Source: Purshia tridentata (lineage: Eukaryota > Streptophyta > Magnoliopsida > Rosales > Rosaceae). Taken from it: a stretch of 64,000 nt of DNA. Position numbers and translations under genes: made by a program. The stretch covers positions 1 to 64,000 of the forward strand of contig QANT01006776.1 in NCBI GenBank assembly GCA_003254885.1. Reading direction: 5' to 3'. Under the pieces are notes generated by a model. It was not told the origin of the DNA and made no database searches. It saw nothing but the letters and a program-made list of their open reading frames with translations. Below are positions 1-12,360 of the stretch, piece after piece (the stretch's first letter is position 1; every line of letters begins with the position of its first letter).

Positions 1-47
1 ATAAAAAAAAAAAAAACAAATATTGAAAAGGGGAGTGCTAGAGGGCC

Positions 48-957
48 TTAAAAATTTGTGCCTTAAATATGGCTCAATGACATAGATTTTCCATGTAATA
101 ATAATATTTAATTAATTTAAAGACAACTCATAATTATTTGCCACATAAGACTTTTTAAAGACTTGTATAACCTTTTAAATATCTTGAAAATTTTAAATTA
201 AATTATAAAAAAATAAGATTTAAAAAATATTTTCATTCAATTAAACTTAGGAAAAACAAGATACACTTTCATATGCTAACATTAATTTAGCCCCAAATTT
301 AGAACCCTAAAATCTACTACTCATACCATAAAACTCTAAAATCATTAAAAATATTCATGTGATTATACAATTTTGTTAGGCATGACAAATTAATAATCTT
401 GAGACAAGTCTTATTATTATATGGGAGAGACAATACAAACTCCAAGTTGGAGATTATGGTAAAACTTTATTTCCAAGGAAATATCGTTCTATAAAAGCTT
501 CAACAAGACAAAGAGAACTAGTTCCTGATAGACCTTGAACATTTGCTAACTTAAGAAGAGGAAAAATGAACAATTAAAAGACCAAGGAGGTATAGTACAT
601 CATTACATGATGCACGAGTTGTGATTTCTCACATACTTTTTGTTGCTTTATTACTAAGTTGTTTGCTCCAAATAATAGCTCTGCAGTCAATTTATATTTA
701 CTAGGTTGTTTGCTCAAATAATAACTTTGCAGCCACTTTATAGAAAGCCTTTTTCCCTAATTTTAATTGGATGAAATTTTTTTAAAATCTTTTATTATTA
801 TTATTTAGTTTTAAATTTTTAAGATATTTAAAAAAAATAGACAAATCTTTACAAAGTCTTATATGTCAAATAATTATGAATTATCTTTAAAGTAAATAAA
901 TAATATTATTATATAAAAATATATGTTCATTAAGACACATTTGAAGCACAACTTTTG
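48..957. mobile_element. Foldback (inverted-repeat) element, probable non-autonomous DNA transposon relic
   Basis: The arm at about 48-257 is matched, as reverse complement, by the arm at about 750-957, with many point differences; both contain runs such as ATAATTATTTG and AATTAAA(C/A)TTAGG in corresponding places. The interior (258-749) has no coding frame and carries a 45-47 bp tandem duplication. The shape fits a MITE or foldback transposon; the superfamily cannot be fixed because the outer edges and target duplication are not clear. The arm divergence suggests an old insertion. Confidence 0.6.
652..743. repeat. Two-copy tandem repeat inside the foldback element
   Basis: Copies at about 652-697 and 699-743 share ACTA(A/G)GTTGTTTGCTC and AATAATA(G/A)CT(C/T)TGCAG with a handful of substitutions and a 1-base length difference. 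It lies in the loop between the two inverted arms. Confidence 0.7.
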
Positions 958-1145
958 GAAGCTCATAATCTTTTTCCTATTGAAAAACCAGCTTGTTGTA
1001 TTGACTATGTATGTGAGGATTATCATACATTCATACTACATATTCTCAGCCTTTTAAAATCAAATTTCACAGTAGAAGAATAATAATAAATTAAAAAATT
1101 TACAAATTTTTAAAAAAATATTCATATTAAAAAACTCAGAAGTCA

Positions 1146-2291
1146 TTAAACCGGAGGCCGAACCGAGCCACTCCTTGACCTTGACAACACCGGCTCCACC
1201 GGTTGAGCCGAAGTTCCTTCACCCTCATTAGCCGCCACCTTCGACGACCTAAGGGACGACATCCTCGTTAGGAATGGCGGTGCCATCGAGAACACCCACC
1301 GGTCCGACTTAAATTGCTGGTCCAACTTCTCCAGCCGCCTATAGTTGTTCACTCTATAACTACCGCTACCACTCTCGCCGCCGGTTCGGGGCCCACGTCT
1401 CGAACTCCCTTCTCTAGGCAATACCACCATGCTGGTGGACCGGTGCAGTTCCCGATTCATTATCTGTTTTCTCACTTCGACCGGTAACCTCAAAGTGAAC
1501 CGCTCTGTGTCATCACCCGGTTGGAACAGAGAGTGCCCGGTCGAGTGGGACCGCGGGAATAGCCTGCGCAGCTTGCTTGACCTCGATCTACGTGTACGGT
1601 TCCTGTTCAACGCTTGGTTTAAGTTCAATAAGTCCGGTTGTTCAGACACCTCCTGCTGCTGTTCAACCACGTGTACAGACTCGCTTTGGGCTTCGACGTC
1701 GTTGGGTTGTTGCGGTGTGAGCTCGGGGAGTTGGGGGGCCGGGTCACCGGGTTGAGGCACGAGGTCGGATCGGCAGACCGGACACGTAGTGTGAGAAGCC
1801 AGCCACGCGTCAATGCACTCGGGGTGGAACACATGGTCGCATTTGGGTATCAAACGCAGCGTTTCGTCATTCTCGAACTCGTTTAGGCAGACGGCGCATT
1901 CTAGCGCGCCTTTCCCGATTTTGAGCCCTCGGACGACGGAGTATTCAAGGGTGGGAAATGTCTCGATGACGGCGGGGTCAAGGCCGCGAGCGCCTCGGCG
2001 GGAGCGGCCGGTGTGGGTCCCGCCGGGGCGGACGCTAGCGTTGGCCTGGGCGTCGGAGCAGCGGCGGATGTAGATGGAGAAGAAGCCCATCAGAAAGAGC
2101 GCGGCGATCAGGACGGCGATGATGACCGCCATGGACGGGCTGAACTTCGTGTAATACTGCTCGTTTTGCGGGTCGTTATTGGGCTGAGCTCCGACAGGTA
2201 GAAGAATTTGTGGGGAGAGGAGTAGCAGAAAGAAGAGAGTGGCGGTCCCATGCTTGATGGCGCAGGTTAAGATCGAAGGGGAGTGATTCAT
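1146..2291 (-). CDS. ATL6: RING-H2 finger E3 ubiquitin ligase, ATL6/ATL31 type
   Basis: Intronless 381-codon gene for a membrane RING E3 ligase. In order: signal-like segment (1-36), transmembrane helix (about 54-74), the ATL GLD motif (about 103-105) and a RING-H2 domain with zinc ligands C132, C135, C151, H153, H156, C159, C170 and C173, plus the conserved W163 that contacts the E2. The C-terminal half holds the RSHSTGHS and TERFTLRLP blocks that, as I recall, mark ATL6/ATL31 (CNI1) rather than other ATLs; in Arabidopsis these two control carbon/nitrogen response and 14-3-3 stability. The Ser-rich tail here fits phospho-regulated 14-3-3 binding, by inference. The start is the first ATG of the frame and gives a proper signal segment. 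The coding region is much richer in GC than its surroundings. Which paralogue, ATL6 or ATL31, cannot be told. Overlapping frames on the plus strand are shadows of this gene. Confidence 0.95.
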   Translation of the reverse strand: MNHSPSILTCAIKHGTATLFFLLLLSPQILLPVGAQPNNDPQNEQYYTKFSPSMAVIIAVLIAALFLMGFFSIYIRRCSDAQANASVRPGGTHTGRSRRGARGLDPAVIETFPTLEYSVVRGLKIGKGALECAVCLNEFENDETLRLIPKCDHVFHPECIDAWLASHTTCPVCRSDLVPQPGDPAPQLPELTPQQPNDVEAQSESVHVVEQQQEVSEQPDLLNLNQALNRNRTRRSRSSKLRRLFPRSHSTGHSLFQPGDDTERFTLRLPVEVRKQIMNRELHRSTSMVVLPREGSSRRGPRTGGESGSGSYRVNNYRRLEKLDQQFKSDRWVFSMAPPFLTRMSSLRSSKVAANEGEGTSAQPVEPVLSRSRSGSVRPPV

Positions 2292-4180
2292 GGTTGTAAT
2301 TGAAAGTGAAAGAGTGGGGTTTTAGTGGTGGTGGATGCTAATGTGCGCCGGGGAGGGGCACGAATGTGTTGGTTTAGAAGGAGGAGGAGAGATCCGAGGG
2401 TGTGAGAGAGAGTTTATAAATGAGAGAGAAGAGTGTGTGTGTGTCTGGAAGGTGCCGTGTGGATCAAGAGTTGAAGACAAGGACTGTATGGTCCCACATC
2501 CAACCCAAATGGACTTTCTCTGCCATTTCCTTCGTGGATGTTCAAGGCTGAGGGTGACGTCCGCGGCTGGTCATGGATGGCGTGCCACGTCGGCTCAAAC
2601 GCACTACCTTACGGAAAAATGGCATGAAATTTGCAAAATTCACTCGCCATAGCTTTGCTTTCATTACTTAATTATTTGATTCCGACAATTTTGAGTATTT
2701 CCCAAATTCCGAGTTCAAATCGTACAAATAGAAATAAATCAAACCCGATTTTACTGATGCTCTTAATTACTATATTTCTAGTGTTTGAAATTTTTTTAAA
2801 TAATAATTAGGTTCTATTTTTTGATCATCTTATTTTCATTACCCTAACAAAAACAAATCTGTTAAATTAATTACATTGTTTTATATGATTGTCCTCAATT
2901 TTTGCTTTATTGACTAGGACTTCCATTTTTTTATTATTCAAAATGTTCTTTTCCGAGTACCTTCTGTTTCTATTTTTTATTAAGCAGAGAAGACTTTCTC
3001 ACCTTGGCTAGTAAAAGGCTCATTCATTCACCCTTAAAAAATTCAAATTAAAAATTATTTGAGGATGGTTAAAAAATATTATTCAGCCACTCACAATAAA
3101 AAATGAAAAGAGAAACGGTCCTATTGTTTAATGTTTTATGTATGTGTTTTATAGTGTGGCAAATAAATACTAGTAGGTAGAGAAGTTTGAATAAAAGGGT
3201 CAATGTTTCATAAAGAGTTGAACTAACTTCATTTCTCAGCAGCCGAAACGGAAAGCATGTTAATACAAAAAATTATTGACGGGTCAACATCGGAGCACCA
3301 TCAGCAAGTCGAATGCGACGGCTGTAAGAGAGTGCTGTAGAGAAGACCTGGAACGTGTGAAGTAGCAGATAAGCTTCTAGAAGAATCTGGTTCTTTAACT
3401 TGCTTGCAAGAATCAAGTGTGGTGGAGTGAGTGACCACTAACCAAGCGGCGTGGCGGTAAGGGAAGTGTAGTGTGGGCTTTGGGTTTGACTTCGAGGCCC
3501 AATTTTAACACAAGGACCATTTGTAGCTGAGCTTGGTCCCACTTAAGAAACTCCCTACGTGTCATATTCCTATGAGTTGTGTAGCTTGGTCTAATAGTGT
3601 GTGATGAATTAGTTAGTACTAAATTAATTGTAGGCATGGAATTCTAACAAATTAATTAATAATAATGCAAGGGCAAACGGAAAGACTCTTGGGGCATGCT
3701 CAACATGGGGTCCACCTCATTATGAAATATGTCCCAAAGAAGAGTTAGTCGGACAAATGGGCACTATCATCTTTTGTGGCTAAAGATCACCAACGTACAC
3801 ATCTCTTTGCTCAAATTTCATATAAACTAGGATAGCTGGCTATAATCCTTCTTAATTACAAAAAATATTATGATTTCTTTTTTTAATAAAAGGTTCTAAA
3901 TCGGTGGTAAAAGCGATTGCTCCTTGATTTGGTCAACTCAGTTTTTAGATTAGGGTTAGCCACCTTATCTAGAAGTAGTTGACATTAATTTTTTCCTCCC
4001 CCAAAAAGACATTGGAATAATATATAGTTAGATTTGAATTAAATCTAAAGTCCAAAGGCCATTATAATAGTCAAATTTAAAATTAATATGAAGTCTACCA
4101 CCTCACAAAAGGTAGCCAATTTGCTTATGAGTCTTGTGACAATTCCATATCAGCTGCATTATTTCAACCGCCATGAATAC
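2292..4180. other. Intergenic: ATL promoter side and AT-rich DNA
   Basis: Holds the 5' leader and promoter of the minus-strand ATL gene, then AT-rich DNA without a credible gene. A heat-shock-element-like array (TTCTAGAAGAA, 3375-3385, followed by a further TTC at 3391) lies in a locally GC-richer patch at 3240-3560, but no coding frame of note accompanies it. Confidence 0.5.
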
Positions 4181-4210
4181 AGAGATTATAAACCCATAAT
4201 AATAGCCCTG

Positions 4211-4274
4211 CATATGGGCCTATTCGAAATGGGCCTTCACCATCCATATGGGCCTAATTGAAATGGGCATTCAA
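4211..4274. repeat. Tandem pair carrying site II (TGGGCC) motifs
   Basis: Two 30-base copies (4211-4240 and 4245-4274, period 34) share CATATGGGCCTA and GAAATGGGC. The surrounding 4190-4350 holds further TGGGCC/AGCCCA motifs (GGCCCA at 4293-4298). Such motifs normally sit in promoters of housekeeping genes, but no gene is seen beside them. Confidence 0.6.
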
Positions 4275-4349
4275 TAGGCTTTATCGACAGAAGGCCCATT
4301 GCTCTTTAAACCTCGACTGCCAACAAATATGGGTCAGCTACACAGCCCA

Positions 4350-6430
4350 AAAGTTTTTGTGTCCTTACTCAACAAGATTTATGTATGTCACTCATTTTGG
4401 GGACTATCTATTATTTAATCTTGAAATATCTTATTTTTCTTTATTTTTTAATTTTTCAGAAATAAGAGAAGGAGACAAAATATAAATACCAAATAATGCT
4501 ACTCTCATCATATTTGTTTTTCTAACTTATATGCTAATATTTCATCTATACAAATGGAGACTCACTCTCTTTAATCAGTTATTTCTAAATTATAACATAC
4601 AAGATATTGAAATGTATATTAACTAATATATAATTTGGTGATCAAATTTGCTCAAACTGGATAGGTTTGGTGACTCTCTAGCTTACATTATTGGTAATGT
4701 AGTATAGGTGTACCTTGTTGTCCAATTATAAACAAACAGATGCTCATTCTAGTATGATCTAGTTGTGCCTTTGGAATACTATAGCTAAAGTCTTATAGCA
4801 TGAAGCCTCAATGACAAATTGACAACAATGCTATATAGCCTATATACCCATATATTACTAAGACAAGGGATTGGTCACCCATAAATTAACTTGTGCTTAA
4901 AAGGTTGTTTCCTTTTAAAATAAAGGTATACTCTATAGTCAAAAAGTTTATCATAAAGCACACATATATGGAACTCCACTAAAAGAAAATGAAAAATTAA
5001 AATAAGAAACCATGGTAGACAACTCCCTTCGCAATTCATAATCAAAATTGGCTTTTGCTATGTTGGTATTTTGAAAGAAGCCAAAACCATTGCAATTTTG
5101 TCAACTTCATATAGGGCCCCTGAAGTTGAGGATGAGGAATAATGGGCATGTATGTCGATCACAAAGTGCACTCTCTCTAGGCTCTCTCTGTGGAGGCCTA
5201 TGTTGTTTGGAATTTTGTTTAGATTCAGAGCAACCACTAATTATTACTAGTATCTTAATCATGATGAATGATTGGTAATTAGTGAACCTTAGGATCAATA
5301 ATCCTTATTTACTTTTCACCTGGTCACTATAAGTTTAGGAGGTGTTCTCAACTAAGATTTTAATCGATTCTTTATAAATTCAGATGTTCTAAAAAACTCA
5401 TGAATTTCATTAATTAAGTGGTGGATTTTGGTGAATTTGAATCAATTTTGTTCAAATAACAAAGACCATGATAATTCCAGCTAATTCCCCTTAAATTTTG
5501 ATGAATTCTATGAAATCTGCAAACTTTTTAAAAATATATTAAAATCTCAGTTGGCATACCCCTAATTTCCATTAAAAAGGCCAAAAGATTTCAAGAACCT
5601 ACTTAGATGGGCCCAAAGCCCATAATTGTCGTCTGTTTGAACTTGCCCACAACTTGATGGGTGCGTTGAACTCAATTGGGTCGACATTTGCCAACCCCTA
5701 CTCATATAATCATAAATTTTCTATTATTATCGGACACATTTTTTTTTTTTGGTCTGATCATATCGGACACATTTATAGTTCTTGTATTTATTTGATGAAT
5801 ATGATCAAATGAAGGAAACTAAGATCAAATAATTCAACTTTGTCATTATTTTCTCGAGTATATAAGTCTTGAATTAATACTTGCAATAACATGCAACGTT
5901 GCGGCTTTACTAGATAATTTGTAGAAAGGAACATAAGCTGTCAAACTCAAACATAGACAAATTATACATAACATGGAAATTAGTTACTAGTTTTTTTTTT
6001 TTCTTTCCCTTTTAATCGTTGCTTGTCTGCATCCAAATTTTCCATCACATTGCACTTATTTCAAGTACTTTGTTCATATCCCATATTCCAGAAAACAAAT
6101 ATCATACACCAAATTTGTTTGAACTTTGATGTGTTATGTCGATTTTATATTAATCGAAAAACTAGTTTTGAATGAACAGGTGTCCAACATACTCAGATAT
6201 TTATTTATTTTTAAATGAGTGAACAATATATAAATATGCGGCTAAAAATTCTTCAACGTACATTTAAACACTGTGACATTTGGCATTTATTTGACGCCTT
6301 ACGTTACGAGAATAGATATATCTAGCTTAGTACTCGCTTTAGTATCAGATTTTTAATCTTAATCATTTCTCTTTACTTTCTTTCCCTTTTCTCTCTATAC
6401 TCTCTCTTTAAGGGTCTGGTTAAGAAATTT
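4350..6430. other. Intergenic, no gene seen
   Basis: AT-rich DNA with short, unsupported frames only. It contains one poly(T) retroposon scar, listed separately, and another TGGGCCC/GCCCA patch at about 5610-5625. Confidence 0.5.
5728..5773 (-). mobile_element. Minute truncated retroposon scar with target-site duplication
   Basis: TATCGGACACATT occurs directly at 5728-5740 and again at 5761-5773. Between the copies lie a run of T and the bases GGTCTGATCA. Direct repeats around a poly(T) tract are the mark of target-primed reverse transcription, here a minus-orientation poly(A) tail with only about ten bases of body. Confidence 0.6.
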
Positions 6431-6441
6431 ACTCGGTTACG

Positions 6442-6756
6442 TTACTTACGTAGCCTAGTGGCCGGGAGGATTGGGCAATATTTTTGGTTTTGTTGGAAAA
6501 ATCGAAACTGAAACCGTCGGTTGTACAGGAAGTGGTTTTTATTGCAGCCGCTGTTTCTCCAATGGCTGCCCTCCTGTAGAGGGAAATGGGAATTCAGGAA
6601 TTCATGCATGTAATGTGACACTTCTTGAGGTTTCATCATCATCTGCCACGTGTACGGATAAATTAGACCGCGAAGATGAAGGTGCTCTTCCAAATGCATC
6701 ACGACAAATTGCTTTATGTCATTTCCAACAGTGTGGTAAACGTTAATCAGGTACAA
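6442..6756. other. Locally GC-richer stretch open on both strands, no recognised product
   Basis: An island of higher GC in AT-rich DNA in which frames of 104 codons (minus) and 91 codons (plus, 6471-6746) overlap almost fully. Neither protein resembles a family I know; the plus frame is Cys-rich in its first half, the minus frame His/Phe-rich. It could be a gene relic, an exon of an unannotated transcript or chance. I see no flanking splice signals that decide it. Confidence 0.25.
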
Positions 6757-7877
6757 GTTATGCTATAATGACCATTCGCTCAATACCAATTAATTTTGCA
6801 TGCATTATGTATAACAGTACATATATAATTATATTATTATATAATGCATGCATGTTACTATGTTAGGGTTTTGGGCTACAATAAAAGTCACCTCTATATA
6901 TATATATATATACGAAAATTCATATTTTCTCATCATCTAGAATAGTAGAATGTAAATTAATTAATTAATGTTTATAATTAGATAATTGATTGTATTAATG
7001 TAATTAATTAGCTTTAGAAAGTGAAAAGGGTAATGGGATGGATGGATAGATAAAAAAGCCTTGAGAAGCAGCGCGCATTTGATTGGAAGTGAATAAACTT
7101 TTTGCATGTTGTCAATAATGATAATAATATGGAACCATGGATCAATTGAGTACTCAGATCGAGTAGGACAGGTTGGTGAAAATTATGGCGGTCGATGGAT
7201 TTGATATATTAAGCTAACTTTTAGACGACAACGATTTTAATTGCTGTTTGTTAAATGAGATGGATCTGGAAAAAGTGTCTGCCTTTAATTATGGATTTTA
7301 ATTCTTCCTCATCTTGGCTAGCTATTACTCCCAAAATTGACCAACCATGGTCTGGTTCAATTAATGTTCTATATATCAATAAATTCCCTTTTTTTGGAAA
7401 CAAATAAAAGAACCACCAACAGTGCACAAATATAACCGTCCAAGGCTATGCATGATTGATTAAGAAAAAGATCCACCTATATGTGGATGTGACAACACTA
7501 AAAGGGTATACAAATACAGTTTTAATTTATATAATGTAACAATTATAAAATTAATCAATTACAATAACCCCATATATATAACAAAAGCCCATAATATATT
7601 TTGTCCAAATTAATTGAACAAGCAGAGCTCTCTCTTTTTCTCTGGGTTTGGACTTTGGAGAAGCTAGGTCGAGGGAATATATATAGCATTTATCATATTC
7701 ATACATGAGAGAGAGGAGAGAGAGAGAGAACCTAGAAGAAGGTCACATGATGGAATAATATTAATGAAGAATGAAAAGCAAATAGTGTGGATCTGTACAT
7801 GATATGAGTGTAGGTACGTACCTCTATCTATCTTTCAAAGTCCTTTTGTGTTTCCACATGAAGTAAAGATAAAGCAA

Positions 7878-7881
<4 letters not shown>

Positions 7882-7914
<33 letters not shown>
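7882..7914. repeat. (CT)n microsatellite
   Basis: Uninterrupted CT dinucleotide repeat of about 16 units. Confidence 0.95.
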
Positions 7915-7916
<2 letters not shown>

Positions 7917-8829
7917 AAACATCAAGTGAAAATGCAATGTATGGTCTAATCATGATCGATGATGATCGATCATCCATCCTGGACAATTAGTTAATTATAT
8001 AAATAGTCTTCAAATGCACCACACTATTCACTAGCTATATATTATTCCTTGCTGGCAACAAAAGCAATTTTGTATACATATTAATGTGCAGTGAATTTTT
8101 TAACACATGCGCAGATATTCTACATCATGCGCGCATGTCCAAAACTACTACTGTGATAAATGCATGGTGATATTGGTGTCACCAGCTAATAATTAATATT
8201 AATTTTTGTGAAAAATTACTTACTACCCGATTGATCATCAACAATTAAGCTTAACTAATATTAGCATTAACAATTAATAGTGATCACTGATCATTGCCTT
8301 GCTACTTCGTTTTCAAATTTTTGGTTGTGGGAATATATATACAAAAAGGTAATGTTTTGCCCATAGCCTTGAAAATCTTAAGTCTTTACTTAGCTCATTC
8401 TAGGTAGATAGATTTGGTGGTTGGTTATGTATGTACTTTAATTAAATAATTAGCTCAAGAATAAAGATTCTACTTTTTAGGGTCGATATATATCACTAGA
8501 TATGAAGGGACATATCAATAACCTAATTAATATTTAGTGGCATAAGCCCATTTGAAAGAAACATGCCAGCGATCTATATCAATCTCTATGACATAAAGTG
8601 TTTCAGACTTCGATCACTGCTAGTAGTGCCATATACTATAGTAAACAGCTTCCTTAATTAAAAGTTAGAACCATCTCTGATATAATTAATTATATTAGTA
8701 ACTAAATGATATATTGCTTGAGTGATGATCGATCGAGTCCATATACATGTATATATACATATGTGAAAGTGACTCAAGTACTCATAATTAAATAGGGATT
8801 ATATCATATATATTATTGTTTTCATTGCA

Positions 8830-8884
8830 GAAACAGAGATTTTTTTTTTTTGTTGGGCTGGGACTGCAGAAAGAAACAGAGATT
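8830..8884 (-). mobile_element. Minute truncated retroposon scar with target-site duplication
   Basis: GAAACAGAGATT is found at 8830-8841 and again at 8873-8884. Between the copies lie a T run and GTTGGGCTGGGACTGCAGAA. The arrangement fits a 5'-truncated poly(A) retroposon inserted in minus orientation. Confidence 0.6.
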
Positions 8885-10522
8885 AATTATTAAAAAAAGC
8901 CTAAAATAGATCCTAGAACTAGAGGGGGTTAGTGTTTCCACATCCTACGGCAAGATCAAAAATCCAAATCCTTGAAATCTGTTTGTTTAATTGGATCCAC
9001 AACTCTAGCTACCTGATACTGACAAAGTTTGATTTGGGCGTCATCGTTCACATAGCTGGCACAATGAACAATTCATTGAACACATTTATTAGATCCCTTC
9101 CATTCTAGCTAATTCAAACCTAGCTATGCCAAATTGTGGTCAGGCCTCACTTTAATTAATTATCCACCAACTCCCTGAACAACGCGGCATTCATATTCAT
9201 ATTCATGCATGTATCTGAAGTACTCCCAAAACTTGTAAAGAGAAAATTTGCTCGATCGATCAATAATCAATATTATCAGAAGACTTTGATTACAGAAAAA
9301 GACAGAAACTAATTAATTTGCTCAACTTTGACTTGACCAAACTTAACAAGTTAATGTAAAAGTTCCTATATATGTTAAACATGTTTAGCTAGCTGTACAA
9401 TTTTTAAGAGATCGACCTAATTCATAAAAAGAAAGGTTAAGGATGTCCCCATATATGCATATTTTTCTTAAGTAGGGTCATTAATTTTTGAAATTGGTAT
9501 TAAGAAGTAAGATCCGTCGGGCCGGCCTATTAATTGGCCTAGCTAGCTCTAACTACAGGCCAGTAATTGTTCATATTAGCAGGATCTACCTGCCCATAAC
9601 ATATCTTTGATTAATTCTTGGAACCAGTACGTCCTTGAATTTGTTATCAAATGTTTAAGATATGAACAATGGTGCATGATCATCAACACCTGCTGCAATT
9701 TTTTCCATGTTACCTCTAGGCCTAATAAGGTCCAAATTAGTGTGAACGTCTTGGAAGATGACAATTTTTTTTGTCCATTTTCATTATCCATTGTCTACTT
9801 AGCCAGTAGAGTTGTCAAATTGTGGGGGATACCTAGCTACTTACTGCACTTTGTGTCTAGCCTTCTACTTGATTATCATAAATATGCATTAACTGATCTC
9901 ATCACAATATAATCATATGCTGTTGTAACTTATTACGTACGTGTTTGCTTCCTAGCTAGCTAGGTAAGGTTAGAATTAATTGCAATATATAGCTTTCTGT
10001 ATCAAATAAGACAAAAAAATTATGGAAAATGGTTTAAATTGCTCTGTCGTCGTATGGTGATAGCGATATATATTACATTTACAAATGTTAACTAATTTAA
10101 TTAGATGCCACATATACTTGCAGATTTTAATTAATTAATAGTAGCATTTGTCGATTATCATTGTATAATTAGAAATTTAATGTAATCGCATCATCTAGCA
10201 TTAATAGAGACAAGGACCAATGTTTAAATTTACAAGTTAAACATAATTAAAGCAATTAATAAATGCATAGAAAAACCAAAACCAGCTAGCAAAACCTTTT
10301 AAAGTATAAGATCACCTGCTTTTCCGCATGGCTTTGATATAATCTATATATATATATAGCTATAGCTATAGCTAAAAATATATAAATCTATAGTTCTCCT
10401 CCACTATAATAAGACCACGGATATATATAGTACGTACTTGTTTGTTTGCTTCCTTTTCCTATACATTACAGATGATCATTAGCTGAATTAATGAGGTGTT
10501 CATCGCTTAATAATAATTAATT

Positions 10523-10547
10523 AATATATATATATATATATATATAT
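10523..10547. repeat. (AT)n microsatellite
   Basis: Uninterrupted AT repeat of about 12 units. Confidence 0.9.
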
Positions 10548-11588
10548 CTGCAACAGGATCGATCCCAACATATATATATATGCTTGCAGTTTAATTTAAC
10601 GAAAAAAAGACGAAATTCTCATGAAGCGTACGTGATCTCCTAAAAACAATGTATTAGATGCCTCCAAACGATTGCCAGTTGGGTCTAAGGCTTTTTTTAA
10701 TGGGTAATGGGTTAAATTGGTTGGTGAAAGTAGGAGTCAATTTTAATTAAACTCAAAAATATGGTCAGGTGAGAAGGTTCATATACATGTAGTTAATTCT
10801 TTTTGACCAAATCCCAAAAATAATTCAAGCTAAGTGGGTAGGAATGGATAAATTATTATGTATAATTGCATGTTGCAGTGCCACGTGGTATATCATATAC
10901 AGTATATGATATACACTATTACGTACATTAGTCCTTGAGTTTAAGTTTCTTACCTAGCTTAATTTTGGATTCGTTTTGAGCCTCGTAACTAATAGACTCA
11001 ATCCATTAGAAGATTAATGTAAGTGCCAACAAAAACCTATATAAATAATTAATTAAGTTTAGGAACTAATAATATATATATATATATGGTCTTTTAAAAG
11101 TGTCAATTTGGTGTTTTGATCGAGTTGGAAGTTAGCATATATATTAGAGGAAATTCGGACCTACGTACGTACATATATTTTCATGATATATATACCAACT
11201 TGCAAAAGGATGAGGATCGAAATTAAATAACTAAAAAATGTATTATTTGTTTGTTCTATGCCGGCCACCATCTTCTTGGTCCTGGTAGTACTATAAATAC
11301 TTGATCGTGATACTTAAAAAGAAAATAATATTTAATTTGAGTCCTTATCTTTAATAAAGCAATATTTTATGCTCATTAGTTTTAAAAATAAAATAAAATT
11401 AAAAGAGATAGATATATGGGTGACAGAACACATTATTTCCTCATCCATGTTTGAATAAAAGCTGAGGCTAGCTAGAAAAACGAAAGAAGAAACACAGTAG
11501 TCTAAAATTCAGTGGATTCCTTGAGCTGTGTCGTCTGTAATGATAAGACTTCTAATTTGTGGAATAAGTAAGAATTAAGTATCTACTA

Positions 11589-11614
11589 ATATATATATAT
11601 ATATATATATATAT
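11589..11614. repeat. (AT)n microsatellite
   Basis: Uninterrupted AT repeat of 13 units. Confidence 0.95.
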
Positions 11615-12234
11615 CGAGCGATAAATGCAAATATATGCGCGCACATATATTGAAGATATATGAGTGATGATGGAGTCACTGTTTGTGTGACATGGAATGG
11701 AAGAGTGGTACGTACTGTAGGTTGCGACTAAATTATATTCTTTTTCTTTTGTACATCTCTGAAGAGTCAAGACATGCACATATGAGCTGCCAAAGCTAGC
11801 TAATTAGCTATCACCTATATCTGCAGCTTTCAAACTTCTGAGGCTTTTCTGATCATCGATCTAGGAATCTCTGCAGCAATGATCAGCCTTTTCCTTCTCT
11901 CTCTCTCTCTCTATATCAAAATCTTAATCGATTATTGTACGTCCGACCGTATTATTACTGAATGACAATGCCTAATTGCCTATCGCCTTCCTTTTGTTTA
12001 CATGTACTTCTGATCTAAACTCTAAATTGCTACCATGCTAGCACGTGCAGCCTATAGTCACAACTCGATCTTCGTCACCTCATGCAATTTAGCTCCATCT
12101 CCATCATTCTTTACTAATTACTTACTTGTCTCTAATTTGTGTTTAATTAATTTCACCAAAATAATAAAGAAGCTTAATTAATCTAAATTAAGAACAAATA
12201 TTTACATTTAATTACAATGTACTTAAAGTGTACT

Positions 12235-12360
12235 AGAGGTAGATCTCGTGAATTATGGTTGACTTAGTTGACCTAGGACAAAAATTCATATCCTATACAT
12301 TCGAGTTCAAACCCTCTTCAATCTCTCTCCAGATATACTAAAAAGAAAAGAAGTAAAAGT
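12235..12360 (+). mobile_element. Possible tRNA-derived SINE relic
   Basis: TGGTTGACTTAG (about 12257) resembles an RNA polymerase III A box and GAGTTCAAACCC (about 12302) a B box, spaced as in tRNA-headed SINEs; an A-rich tail follows near 12340-12358. No target duplication was found, so the call is weak. Confidence 0.3.

Noticed and set aside
1429-2201. Several plus-strand frames of 60-110 codons across the ATL gene
   Set aside because: They are antisense shadows of a long GC-rich coding region with clear RING-H2 content; none shows a domain or start context of its own.
7640-7690. TGGAGAAGCTAGG, resembling the start of miR164
   Set aside because: Only the first nine or so bases agree, and no matching star strand or hairpin was found nearby.
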